From an uncultured Eubacteriales bacterium (GTDB lineage Bacteria > Bacillota > Clostridia > Oscillospirales > Oscillospiraceae), in NCBI GenBank assembly GCA_900556535.1, contig USPI01000079.1, positions 1 to 6,686 of the forward strand: DNA of 6,686 nucleotides, written 5' to 3'. The notes below the pieces were generated by a model. The model worked only from the letters and a program-made list of their open reading frames with translations, searched no databases and was not told where the DNA came from. This document shows positions 1-5,741 of this stretch, one piece after another. The translations under genes and the position numbers were made by a program. Position 1 is the stretch's first letter. Each line of letters opens with the position of its first letter.

Positions 1-27
1 ATTATCATAACAGGAGGAAAGAATACT

Positions 28-1215
28 ATGGTCAAATTTTCAAGCAGAATGGACCTTCTCAAGGGTTCCGCGATCCGTGAGCTGCTGGCACTTGCCAACA
101 AGCCCGAGATCCTCTCGTTTGCAGGCGGTATGCCCGCACCCGAGCTCTTCCCCGTTGACAAGATAAAGGCTGCGACCGATGCTGTCCTTGAGGAGAAGGG
201 CAGAGTCGCTCTCCAGTACTCCAGCACCAACGGCTTCGAGCACTTCCGTCAGCAGATCGCAGATCGCATGGAAGCAAAGCTCAACATTAAGACTAGCGCA
301 GACAACATCCTCGTGACCTCCGGCTCCCAGCAGGGTCTGGATTACTCGGCACGAGTATTCTGCGATAAGGGCGACGTTATCATCATCGAGAGCCCGTCCT
401 ACCTCGGCGCACTTAACGCATTCAAGGCTTGCGAGCCCAACTTCGTCGCTATCCCCACCGACGGCGACGGCATGATAATGGAAGAGCTGGAAAAGGTTCT
501 TGCCACCACCGAGAACGTCAAGATGATCTACGTCATCCCCGACTTCCAGAACCCCTCCGGCCGCACCTGGCCGCTCGAGCGCCGCAAGCAGTTCATGGAC
601 ATCGTAAATAAGTACGAGATCCCCGTTGTTGAGGATAACCCCTACGGCGAGCTCCGCTTCGAGGGCGAGTACCTGCCCGCACTCAAGAGCATGGACACCA
701 AGGGCCTTGTCGTTTTCCTCGGCACCTTCTCCAAGATCCTCGCTCCCGGCTACCGTCTCGGCTGGGTCTGCGCAGACGGTGAGATCCTCCAGAAGTACAA
801 CTTCCTCGCTCAGGCCGCATCTCTGCAGGCTTCCACCGAGGCTCAGCTCGTCGTTTCCAAGTTCATCGATATGTATGACCTTGACGAGCACGTTGCAAGC
901 ATCAAGGAGTGCTACCGCAAGCGCCGCGACGTCATGATCCAGACCATGGAGCGCGAGTTCCCGCCCGAGGCAAAGTTCACTCACCCCAACGGCGGTCTGT
1001 TCACTTGGGTCGAGCTGCCTGAGTACATCAACACCAACGAGATGGCGAAGCAGTGCCTGGCACGCAACGTTGCTTACGTTCCCGGCGACGGCTTCTTCCC
1101 CGATGCAGGTCACAATAACTGCATCCGCCTGAACTACTCCTGCATGCCCGAAGACAAGATCGAGCAGGGCATGACCATCCTCGGTCAGGTCATCAAAGAG
1201 CACCTGAAGAAGTAA
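28..1215 (+). CDS. PLP-dependent aminotransferase, fold type I (MocR/LysN/ARO8-like class)
   Basis: A complete 395-residue cytosolic aminotransferase that would move an amino group between an amino acid and a 2-oxo acid using pyridoxal phosphate. The start is supported by AGGAGG at 12-17, ten bases upstream of the ATG. Visible landmarks: QYSSTNG at 63-69, the phosphate-binding turn TSGSQQGLD near 97-105, QNPSGRT with Asn175, VEDNPYGELRF with Asp203 (pairs with the PLP ring nitrogen) and Tyr206, TFSKILAPGYRLGW with Lys236 as the Schiff-base lysine, and IRLNYS with Arg367 for the substrate carboxylate. The length fits stand-alone members of the family related to 2-aminoadipate and aromatic aminotransferases; there is no GntR-type DNA-binding domain. 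Codons end mostly in C or G, suggesting good expression. It is followed by its own terminator, so it ends its transcription unit. The fold and cofactor are near certain; the substrate cannot be read from the sequence. Confidence 0.95.
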   Translation: MVKFSSRMDLLKGSAIRELLALANKPEILSFAGGMPAPELFPVDKIKAATDAVLEEKGRVALQYSSTNGFEHFRQQIADRMEAKLNIKTSADNILVTSGSQQGLDYSARVFCDKGDVIIIESPSYLGALNAFKACEPNFVAIPTDGDGMIMEELEKVLATTENVKMIYVIPDFQNPSGRTWPLERRKQFMDIVNKYEIPVVEDNPYGELRFEGEYLPALKSMDTKGLVVFLGTFSKILAPGYRLGWVCADGEILQKYNFLAQAASLQASTEAQLVVSKFIDMYDLDEHVASIKECYRKRRDVMIQTMEREFPPEAKFTHPNGGLFTWVELPEYINTNEMAKQCLARNVAYVPGDGFFPDAGHNNCIRLNYSCMPEDKIEQGMTILGQVIKEHLKK

Positions 1216-1232
1216 TTCAACATATGACTTTT

Positions 1233-1265
1233 ATCCTCCTGTCGCTTTCGGCAGGAGGATTTTTT
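1233..1265 (+). terminator. Rho-independent terminator after the aminotransferase
   Basis: ATCCTCCTG at 1233-1241 pairs perfectly with CAGGAGGAT at 1252-1260. The stem extends inwards through one G-U pair and two G-C pairs to a CTTT loop at 1245-1248. A run of six T follows (1260-1265). It begins 18 bases after the aminotransferase stop codon. Confidence 0.93.
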
Positions 1266-1317
1266 CGGCGATTATATGCACAAATGCAAGAAAAGTTTAA
1301 ACAAACATAAAAAAGTG

Positions 1318-1346
1318 TTGCAATTATCGTATAGTCATGCTATATT
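1318..1346 (+). promoter_or_regulatory. Strong sigma-A-type promoter of a short RNA unit
   Basis: The -35 box is TTGCAA (1318-1323), followed by a 17-base spacer and the -10 box TATATT (1341-1346). TG at 1338-1339 makes it an extended -10. The predicted transcription start is about 1353. The first downstream terminator lies only about 35 bases from that start, so this promoter appears to drive a very short RNA rather than the next gene directly. Confidence 0.8.
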
Positions 1347-1352
1347 GATGGC

Positions 1353-1421
1353 GATGACAAGGGCCGCGTCCCCCCGTGACCCTCTCTCTCCCGGAGTCGG
1401 CGCGCTCCGGGAGATTTTTTT
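1353..1421 (+). ncRNA. Candidate small RNA or terminated leader with a C-rich hairpin loop
   Basis: This is the interval between a near-consensus promoter and a strong intrinsic terminator, giving a transcript of about 69 nt. The 5' part folds into a hairpin: GGGCCGCG (1361-1368) pairs with CGTGACCC (1375-1382), with one C-A mismatch and one G-U pair, leaving the six-base loop TCCCCC (1369-1374). A short pyrimidine linker leads to the terminator hairpin at 1387-1414. C-rich or UCCC loops are known in small RNAs of Firmicutes that pair with the G-rich Shine-Dalgarno of target mRNAs. That function is inferred here, not shown. An ATG at 1354, right at the predicted start, could open a leaderless reading frame (MTRAASPRDPLSPG...), but that frame runs straight through both hairpins and out past the terminator, so a peptide seems less likely. 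The alternative is an attenuator leader for the thioesterase operon. No known RNA family was recognised. Confidence 0.5.
1387..1421 (+). terminator. Rho-independent terminator of the short RNA unit
   Basis: CTCCCGGAG (1388-1396) pairs perfectly with CTCCGGGAG (1405-1413), with T1387-A1414 adding a pair. The loop is 1397-1404. Seven T follow at 1415-1421. It sits about 83 bases upstream of the thioesterase start and not after any coding region, so it either ends a small RNA or attenuates read-through. Confidence 0.88.
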
Positions 1422-1422
1422 G

Positions 1423-1451
1423 TTGCCCTCGGCGCGATTATGTGCTAAATT
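1423..1451 (+). promoter_or_regulatory. Likely promoter of the thioesterase-ATPase operon
   Basis: TTGCCC at 1423-1428, a 17-base spacer, and TAAATT at 1446-1451, preceded by the extended -10 element TGC at 1443-1445. The predicted start is about 1458, leaving a leader of about 45 bases before the ATG at 1504. The -35 box begins one base after the T-run of the preceding terminator. The match is weaker than that of the promoter at 1318. The AT-rich stretch at 1470-1490 also contains a TATATT (1481-1486), but no -35 box lies at a proper distance from it. Confidence 0.55.
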
Positions 1452-1503
1452 GATTTTATCGGCAGTAAAAATTTTTAAATTATATTAAAAGGAGATAATT
1501 CAA

Positions 1504-1890
1504 ATGGAAATAGGCATTAAGGGCAGAGTTGAGACCGTCGTAAACGAGAATAACACCGCGAAATTCGTCGGAAGAGGCTCTCTGGACGTGTTTGCGACTC
1601 CGAGCATGATCGGTCTCATGGAGCAGGCGGCTCAGATGTCGGTCGCGCCCCATCTCGAGGAGGGGCAGGGCACCGTCGGCACGAAGCTCGAGGTTACCCA
1701 TGACGCAGCCACGCCTCTGGGCATGAAGGTCTGGGCAGAGAGCGAGCTTATCGCCGTCGATCGCCGCAAGCTCGTTTTCGAGGTCAAGGCATTTGACGAG
1801 TGCGGTCAGATAGGCGGCGGCAGACACGAGAGATTCATCATCGACAACGAGAAGTTCATCGCAAAGGCCAACGCCAAGGGAGCAAAATAA
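1504..1890 (+). CDS. FlK-like hotdog-fold acyl-CoA thioesterase
   Basis: A 128-residue single-domain hotdog protein that would hydrolyse acyl-CoA thioesters in the cytoplasm, probably as a dimer. The start is set by AAAAGGAGAT at 1487-1496. It resembles the family of the fluoroacetyl-CoA thioesterase FlK: VFATPSMIGLMEQAAQ at 29-44 is the central-helix signature. Thr32, Glu40 and His66 have exactly the spacing (8 and 26 residues) of the known FlK catalytic triad Thr42-Glu50-His76. A GGGRHERFII segment near 104-113 is the usual C-terminal strand. With that ungapped register, the position of FlK's gating Phe36 would be Ser26 here, so there is no reason to assume fluoroacetate as substrate; a housekeeping short-acyl-CoA thioesterase is more likely. 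Its TAA overlaps the ATG of the ATPase gene, so the two are translated together. Family assignment is strong; the substrate is unknown. Confidence 0.9.
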   Translation: MEIGIKGRVETVVNENNTAKFVGRGSLDVFATPSMIGLMEQAAQMSVAPHLEEGQGTVGTKLEVTHDAATPLGMKVWAESELIAVDRRKLVFEVKAFDECGQIGGGRHERFIIDNEKFIAKANAKGAK

Positions 1891-2597
1891 TGAAGCGTTT
1901 TGTCGTGCTCATCGGCAACTACGGCTCGGGCAAGACGGAGATAGCGATAAACCTCGCCGTGAGCTCCGCCGCGAAGGGGCTGAATACTCTGGTCATCGAC
2001 CTTGATAAGGTCAATGATTATTTTCGCATGAGTGATAGAGTGGACGTGCTCAGGGACAGTAACGTAAATCTCGTTTCCCCGACCTTCGCGGGTCAGGGCG
2101 TGACACCGAGCAATATGTCCGCGGCGGTCGCCTCGGCGTTTGACGGCGACTGGGACCTGTGCATCTTCGACGTCGGCGGCGACGCTGCGGGTGCAATGTC
2201 TTTGGGCAGATACCACACGGACTTTGCCGCGCTTGAGGACGGACAGCTTGAGGTGTACGACATCGTGAACGTCTTTCGCCCCATGTCCGAAAGTCCGGAG
2301 AAGATCCTTCGGCTCAAGGAGGAGATGGAGGGCTTTGCGCGCCTTGAGGTCACGGGCTTTGTGAATAACTCCAATCTTCTCAATTACGCGAGCGCCGACG
2401 ATATCCGCAGGGGCTACGAGGTCCTGCGCGAGACGAGCGATATGAGCGGCATTCCCGTTGCGCATACGACAGGACGCCGAGAGTTTCTTGAGGAATTCCT
2501 GCGCGACGGCAGGGACGCAAAATACATCGGCGAGCCCATCGGGCTTGAGACCTATATGCACCGCTCGTGGGAAGCGTTCACGAATCTGGGACTATAA
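1890..2597 (+). CDS. MinD/ParA/CobQ-like P-loop ATPase, function unknown
   Basis: A 235-residue cytosolic nucleotide-binding protein. I chose the ATG at 1890: it overlaps the upstream stop codon (TAATG), has AAGGGAG at 1876-1882 as ribosome binding site, and places the P-loop at the N-terminus as in this superfamily. A longer in-frame reading from 1800 would lie inside the thioesterase gene. Motifs: Walker A GNYGSGKT at 9-16; VIDLDKVNDYFR at 35-46, a switch-like Asp motif; Walker B-like LCIFDVGGD at 90-98 with Asp94; GFVNNSN at 156-162, where other members carry the base-contacting Asn/Asp. The deviant MinD-type lysine (KGGxGK) is absent. The C-terminal third has no recognisable added domain, and there is no DNA-binding, membrane-targeting or Fe-S motif. 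Coupling to a thioesterase suggests a role near acyl-CoA metabolism, but this is inference only; no obvious partner complex is encoded in the window. Confidence 0.85.
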   Translation: MKRFVVLIGNYGSGKTEIAINLAVSSAAKGLNTLVIDLDKVNDYFRMSDRVDVLRDSNVNLVSPTFAGQGVTPSNMSAAVASAFDGDWDLCIFDVGGDAAGAMSLGRYHTDFAALEDGQLEVYDIVNVFRPMSESPEKILRLKEEMEGFARLEVTGFVNNSNLLNYASADDIRRGYEVLRETSDMSGIPVAHTTGRREFLEEFLRDGRDAKYIGEPIGLETYMHRSWEAFTNLGL

Positions 2598-2626
2598 AAA
2601 ATTCCGCTCTAAGAGCGGAATTTTTT
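2596..2626. terminator. Bidirectional terminator between convergent ATPase and DUF4037 genes
   Basis: A perfect 14-bp stem: six A plus TTCCGCTC (2596-2609) pair with GAGCGGAA plus six T (2613-2626) around a TAA loop (2610-2612). The T-run (2621-2627) serves the plus strand and the A-run (2596-2601) serves the minus strand. The stop codons of both convergent genes (2595-2597 and 2626-2628) lie at the ends of this element, with only 28 bases between them. Confidence 0.92.
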
Positions 2627-3549
2627 TATCCCTCCATGACGTGAAGGGCGCGTATGGCGGCGTTTTCGATGCCGTTTTGGACGTGAAATGCCTGATTTTC
2701 AAGCGATTGCGACTGCGAGGCGCTAAGCCCCTGCGCGTGTAGCTGCGGGATTATCTGCGCGCAGATATCCTCGATGACCATGCGCTTGAGCCGCCTGCCG
2801 TCCTCATCGTTTTCGGCGGTGAGCAGAAATTCGAGGGGCTCGGCAAGCTCGGAGAGCGTCGGCAGGGAGCGCATCGCTCGCAGCAGCCACTTGTAGTACG
2901 GCGCAAATCTTCCGTTCAGCAAAAACACGAGCTGCGCCGCGTTTTGCACAAATTCATTCATCGCCAGCATCGCCGCCCCCTCCTCGCCGTGAGCAAGGCA
3001 GCGGGCGTAATTATACTGCCCCGACTGTGCCATGAGTGCCAGCCGCGCGGCAATTTTTTTGCGCCGCACATCCTCCGGCATACCGTGCGCGATCTCGTTT
3101 CGGATGCGCGAAAACTCACCGAGCCCGTCGAAAAAGACCTCGCCGTTTACCGCCTGTGCAAGCGAATACGAGGGCAGGTAAAGCCATTGCTGCCATGTTT
3201 CGGGCGCTGCGGGCGAGCCGATGAAGCGGCGGTAGAAATCGCCTATGCGCATGACGCCCGTGCCGGGGCTGCCGAGCGCGGAGGCCTGAGATGTGCGCGC
3301 CCCGACCAGCTTGCGGTACTCCCTTGCGAGCGCAACGCCGATCTTTTCGTCGTCGGCGTCCGTGAGCCAAAGACAGAAGCCGCTCTCAAAATCATGGTCG
3401 CGTGAGATGTCGTCGTCAAAGCCGAAGCACTGCGAGCCGCTGCCGGCAAGCCCGACGGCAATGCGCTCCCCGTATTCGGGAAAGTGCTCGCGTATCATAT
3501 CCGCGCCCTTTTCGAGATAGAGCTTTTTTGCCGCGTCAAGTCCCTTCAT
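2626..3549 (-). CDS. DUF4037-type nucleotidyltransferase-fold protein
   Basis: A 307-residue protein. The start at 3549 is chosen because GGAGG lies just upstream in the end of the preceding gene and the N-terminus then reads MKGLDAAKKLY; a longer open frame to 3915 is out of frame with, and inside, the upstream gene and is low-complexity. Residues 30-62 carry a nucleotidyltransferase-like core: GLAGSGSQ (Gly36-Ser37), then GFDDDISRDHDF, where Ser49-x-Asp51-x-Asp53 resembles the metal-binding (S/T)D-x-D of the MNT/antibiotic nucleotidyltransferase fold. The rest is helical, with the DUF4037-like segment KKIAARLALMAQSGQYNYAR (165-184) and LLNGRFAPYYKWLLRA (210-225), similar to the helical domains that follow kanamycin-type nucleotidyltransferases. 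It lies downstream of, and overlaps, the TPR-like gene. The substrate is unknown: it could modify a small molecule, RNA or protein. No signal peptide or membrane segment is seen. Family call good, activity inferred. Confidence 0.83.
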   Translation of the reverse strand: MKGLDAAKKLYLEKGADMIREHFPEYGERIAVGLAGSGSQCFGFDDDISRDHDFESGFCLWLTDADDEKIGVALAREYRKLVGARTSQASALGSPGTGVMRIGDFYRRFIGSPAAPETWQQWLYLPSYSLAQAVNGEVFFDGLGEFSRIRNEIAHGMPEDVRRKKIAARLALMAQSGQYNYARCLAHGEEGAAMLAMNEFVQNAAQLVFLLNGRFAPYYKWLLRAMRSLPTLSELAEPLEFLLTAENDEDGRRLKRMVIEDICAQIIPQLHAQGLSASQSQSLENQAFHVQNGIENAAIRALHVMEG

Positions 3550-4354
3550 GCTGCGCCTCCAAACGGTTTTTAAGATCATGTGCATATACGAAAAAGCCGA
3601 GACGGTCGAATGCGGGGATGCATTTTGAAAGAGTGAAGGCGTAATACCCTCCGGAGCTCTCGGCCTCGGGCGAGCACAGCAGCGCATAGGCATTGTCAAG
3701 CGCCTTTTCGAGCCTTTCGCCGTCGCCGCGCATTTCGTAAAGCTCCGCGAGGTTGCACCAAGTGACCGCCGTGTCGTTTTCGGGGCTTTGGCAGAAGCGC
3801 ATGACCTCAAGCGCAAGCAGGAAGTGCCGCTCGGCGCTTTCAAGCTCGCCCGCGTCCTGATACGACAGCGCCATGTTGTTGTACAGCCCCGCAAAGCGAT
3901 AGTCGTGCGCGTCAAGGTGCTCGGAATATATGCGCGAAACGTGCCTGAATATCGGCAGCGCCTCGTCGGAGCGGCCGAGAAATTTCATCGTCGTTGCGGC
4001 GTTGAGCATGACGGTCGCACCCGATACCGTCGCGCCGAGACGGTGCTCGCGGATGAGCGTGAGGCAGCGGTCAACGGCGCTTTGCGCGGCGCGGCGATCA
4101 CCCGTGCGCCTGTGCAGACCGAGCTGCTCGTTTTGCAGGGAAAGCTCGGAGCGCCAGTCGCCGTTTTCGCGTGCAAGGCTGCATTTTTCGTCGAGAAGGC
4201 TTGCCGCCGCGCTTAAATTTTCCGCGTTCAAAATTTCGTCGAGCTTCTTTATCGTGCTCGGCACGTCCACGACCTGCGGACATGGCAGCGCATCGGGCGT
4301 GCCCGTGTACGCCGCCGCGTCAAAGCAGCAGCGCGGCTCGTTGTGCTCGTTCAT
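3536..4354 (-). CDS. TPR-like helical repeat protein, partner of the DUF4037 protein
   Basis: A 272-residue, probably cytosolic scaffold protein made of antiparallel helix pairs. The start is supported by GAGGTGAT at 4358-4365, seven bases from GAGG to ATG. After a Cys-containing N-terminal tail (Cys9, Cys10, Cys25), TPR-like units are recognisable around residues 70-100, 113-147, 154-187 (AGLYNNMALSYQDAGELESA, the clearest match) and 195-228 (TWCNLAELYEMRGDGERLEK). The C-terminus, GYYAFTLSKCIPAFDRLG at 236-253, looks like a capping segment. Its last 14 bases overlap the next gene and contain the stop TGA (3536-3538), while the next gene's GGAGG lies within its final codons, so the two are translationally coupled and probably act together. 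TPRs bind proteins, so it may hold or recognise a partner or target of the nucleotidyltransferase-like protein; this is inferred from context. No catalytic motif is seen. Confidence 0.82.
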   Translation of the reverse strand: MNEHNEPRCCFDAAAYTGTPDALPCPQVVDVPSTIKKLDEILNAENLSAAASLLDEKCSLARENGDWRSELSLQNEQLGLHRRTGDRRAAQSAVDRCLTLIREHRLGATVSGATVMLNAATTMKFLGRSDEALPIFRHVSRIYSEHLDAHDYRFAGLYNNMALSYQDAGELESAERHFLLALEVMRFCQSPENDTAVTWCNLAELYEMRGDGERLEKALDNAYALLCSPEAESSGGYYAFTLSKCIPAFDRLGFFVYAHDLKNRLEAQHEGT

Positions 4355-4378
4355 GTCATCACCTCGTTTTATGCTCTT

Positions 4379-4387
4379 ATATTAGCA
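4379..4387 (-). promoter_or_regulatory. Probable extended -10 promoter of the TPR/DUF4037 operon
   Basis: On the minus strand, TGC (4387-4385) precedes TAATAT (4384-4379), an extended -10 element. The predicted start near 4372 would give a leader of about 18 bases containing the GAGGTGAT ribosome binding site. At a 17-base spacing, the -35 position reads TGTTTT, a poor match, so the promoter would rely on the TGN extension or an activator. Confidence 0.45.
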
Positions 4388-4412
4388 CTTTTTCTCGCCG
4401 CAAAACAGTGGC

Positions 4413-4441
4413 TTGCGCAACAGAGCGCGGCGGGATATAAT
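4413..4441 (+). promoter_or_regulatory. Promoter of the two membrane-protein genes
   Basis: TTGCGC at 4413-4418, an exact 17-base spacer and a perfect TATAAT at 4436-4441. The expected start point, seven bases after the -10 box, is A4448, which is the first base of the ATG of the downstream gene. It is arranged back to back with the minus-strand promoter at 4379-4387. Confidence 0.78.
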
Positions 4442-4447
4442 AGCTGC

Positions 4448-5083
4448 ATGAAAAATATGCCGATGAAAATGTTTATAGCGCTTGAGGCGGCAGCGTTTGC
4501 AGCATTCACAGCCTTGGATATTGCGGGGAGCGTGAACACCGCGCCGATAAAGTTTTTTGCCATCGCGCTGTGCTTTGCCTTTTCCGTTTTCCTCTCGCTT
4601 CGATCGGGCGAGCGCACGGTTTCGTATGCCGTAGGGCTTTCGATGACGGCGGACGTGTTTTTGCTGCTGCTCGATTCGGGCTATGCCGTCGGAGTTGCGC
4701 TGTTTTTCGCGGCGCAGGCGGTGTATTTCGTGCGCATTTACCGCCTAAACGGGCACAAAAGCGCGGCCTTGGCGCGTGCTGCGGCGATGCTTGCCGCGAT
4801 AGGCATCGTTTTTGCAGTCGGCGCCGCAAGCCCATTAAACATCCTCGCCGCCGCGTATTTTGCGTTTTTCCTGTGTAACGCGGTGCAGAGCTTTTCGGCG
4901 AAAAACAGGCTGTTTTCGCTCGGCCTGTGCCTGTTTTTGTGCTGCGATATATGCGTGGGGCTTCACAATATGCCCGCCGCGCTGCCGCAGGCGCTGCAAT
5001 GCGCCGCCGACATCGGAATGTGGACGTTTTACCTGCCCTCGCAGGTCATGATAGTTCTTTCGGGGAGGAGATCGGATGGCTAA
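4448..5083 (+). CDS. YhhN/TMEM86 lysoplasmalogenase-family membrane protein
   Basis: A 211-residue polytopic membrane protein. About eight hydrophobic segments can be drawn, near residues 8-27, 33-51, 57-77, 80-98, 107-127, 130-148, 153-172 and 188-206, as expected for YhhN proteins of about 210 residues. Conserved-looking features are SMTADVFLLLLDSGY (65-79) with Asp69, FFAAQAVYFVR (86-96), CCDICVGL (165-172) with Asp167, and WTFYLPSQVMIVLSG near the C-terminus (192-206). Family members cleave the vinyl-ether bond of lysoplasmalogens; activity in this bacterial branch is inferred. The open frame extends upstream to 4343, but that would run through the promoter. The ATG at 4448 coincides with the predicted transcription start and has no Shine-Dalgarno, suggesting a leaderless message. 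In-frame ATGs at 4457, 4463 and 4469 also lack one. It overlaps the next gene by 8 bases. Confidence 0.82.
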   Translation: MKNMPMKMFIALEAAAFAAFTALDIAGSVNTAPIKFFAIALCFAFSVFLSLRSGERTVSYAVGLSMTADVFLLLLDSGYAVGVALFFAAQAVYFVRIYRLNGHKSAALARAAAMLAAIGIVFAVGAASPLNILAAAYFAFFLCNAVQSFSAKNRLFSLGLCLFLCCDICVGLHNMPAALPQALQCAADIGMWTFYLPSQVMIVLSGRRSDG

Positions 5084-5717
5084 GATCCTGAGCGTTTTAA
5101 TGAGCCTTGCCGTCGCGCTCGTGCTGCTGACGGGGAGCATCGCGCTGCCCATTCTCGTAAGACCGTTTTACTATGCGCATATTGAGCCGCTGGAGCTTGA
5201 GCGTGAAAGCGGGCTCAGCCGCGAGGAGATAGTGCGCGCCTATGACGAGGTGCTCGACTTCTGCGTCGGCGCAAGGAGTGAGTTTTCCGCCGGAGTGCTG
5301 CCGTTTTCGCGCTCGGGCGCGGAGCATTTTGCCGACTGCCGCGTGCTGTTCATTCTCGACCTGGGCTTATTCGCGGGCAGCGCCGCCGCGGTCGGAGCGC
5401 TTGCCGTTATCCGGCGCAAAACGCCGCTGTACCGCTTTCGCGGCAGGGGCGCGGGATTCTGGGGCGCGGCGGGACTGTGCATCGCACTCGGCGTCGTCGG
5501 AGTGCTTGCCGCCATCGACTTTGACGGAGCGTTCACCGCGTTTCATTCGGTGTTCTTCCACGGCAAGGACAATTGGCTGTTTGACCCCGCGGCCGACCCC
5601 ATCATAACGCTGATGCCGGAGGTGTTTTTCCGCAACTGCGCCATTTTGATCCTTGCCGCCGTCACCGTATCGAGCGCCGCCGTCATGCTCTGCGCACGCA
5701 AAAAGACCATGCAGTGA
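5076..5717 (+). CDS. TIGR01906/DUF1461 family integral membrane protein
   Basis: A 213-residue membrane protein with four predicted transmembrane segments (about residues 6-28, 88-112, 126-147 and 185-207) and an extracytoplasmic loop after the first. Family-like signatures are RPFYYAHI after the first helix (29-36), a YDEVLDF helix (56-62), GAEHFADCR before the second helix (81-89, with His84 and Asp87), and FTAFHSVFFHGKDNWLF followed by LMPEVFF (153-169 and 179-185) before the last helix. The family is widespread in Firmicutes but has no established function. The start is supported by GGGGAGGAG at 5062-5070. The ATG lies inside the last codons of the YhhN-family gene (8-base overlap), so both proteins are made from one message. 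Oddly, its last codons (KKTMQ-stop) form the left arm of the terminator hairpin. Confidence 0.85.
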   Translation: MAKILSVLMSLAVALVLLTGSIALPILVRPFYYAHIEPLELERESGLSREEIVRAYDEVLDFCVGARSEFSAGVLPFSRSGAEHFADCRVLFILDLGLFAGSAAAVGALAVIRRKTPLYRFRGRGAGFWGAAGLCIALGVVGVLAAIDFDGAFTAFHSVFFHGKDNWLFDPAADPIITLMPEVFFRNCAILILAAVTVSSAAVMLCARKKTMQ

Positions 5718-5739
5718 TCTGACTGCATGGTCTTTTTTT
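5700..5739. terminator. Bidirectional terminator overlapping the DUF1461 stop codon
   Basis: AGACCATGCAGT (5704-5715) pairs perfectly with ACTGCATGGTCT (5722-5733) around the loop GATCTG (5716-5721). The arms are flanked by five A (5700-5704) and seven T (5733-5739), so it can end transcription on both strands. The stop codon TGA of the plus-strand gene is at 5715-5717, within the stem-loop. The stop of the minus-strand gene is at 5742-5744. Confidence 0.92.
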
Positions 5740-5741
5740 AT

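Noticed and set aside
40..1203. 387-codon open frame on the minus strand opposite the aminotransferase
   Set aside because: It mirrors a gene with unmistakable aminotransferase motifs; the translation has no recognisable domain, and such frames arise from strong GC bias at third positions.
1268..1452. Imperfect 19-bp direct repeat (1268-1286 and 1434-1452, 15 of 19 matching) flanking the short RNA unit
   Set aside because: The copies are AT-rich and short; the second includes the -10 box of the thioesterase promoter, so chance or promoter-like composition explains the similarity. There is no sign of target-site duplication or transposition.
1276..1488. 70-codon open frame in the intergenic region
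   Set aside because: It runs through a promoter, a hairpin, a terminator and a second promoter, lacks a ribosome binding site, and its translation looks random.
1800..1889. N-terminal extension of the P-loop ATPase
   Set aside because: It overlaps the thioesterase in another frame and encodes Arg/Gln-rich shadow sequence; the ATG at 1890 has a ribosome binding site and normal P-loop position.
1806..2561. 251-codon open frame on the minus strand opposite the ATPase
   Set aside because: Antisense shadow of a gene with Walker motifs; no start signal or domain.
3550..3915. N-terminal extension of the DUF4037 gene
   Set aside because: The extension is Arg/Thr/Ser-rich shadow sequence of the TPR-like gene; GGAGG and the family-like N-terminus fix the start at 3549.
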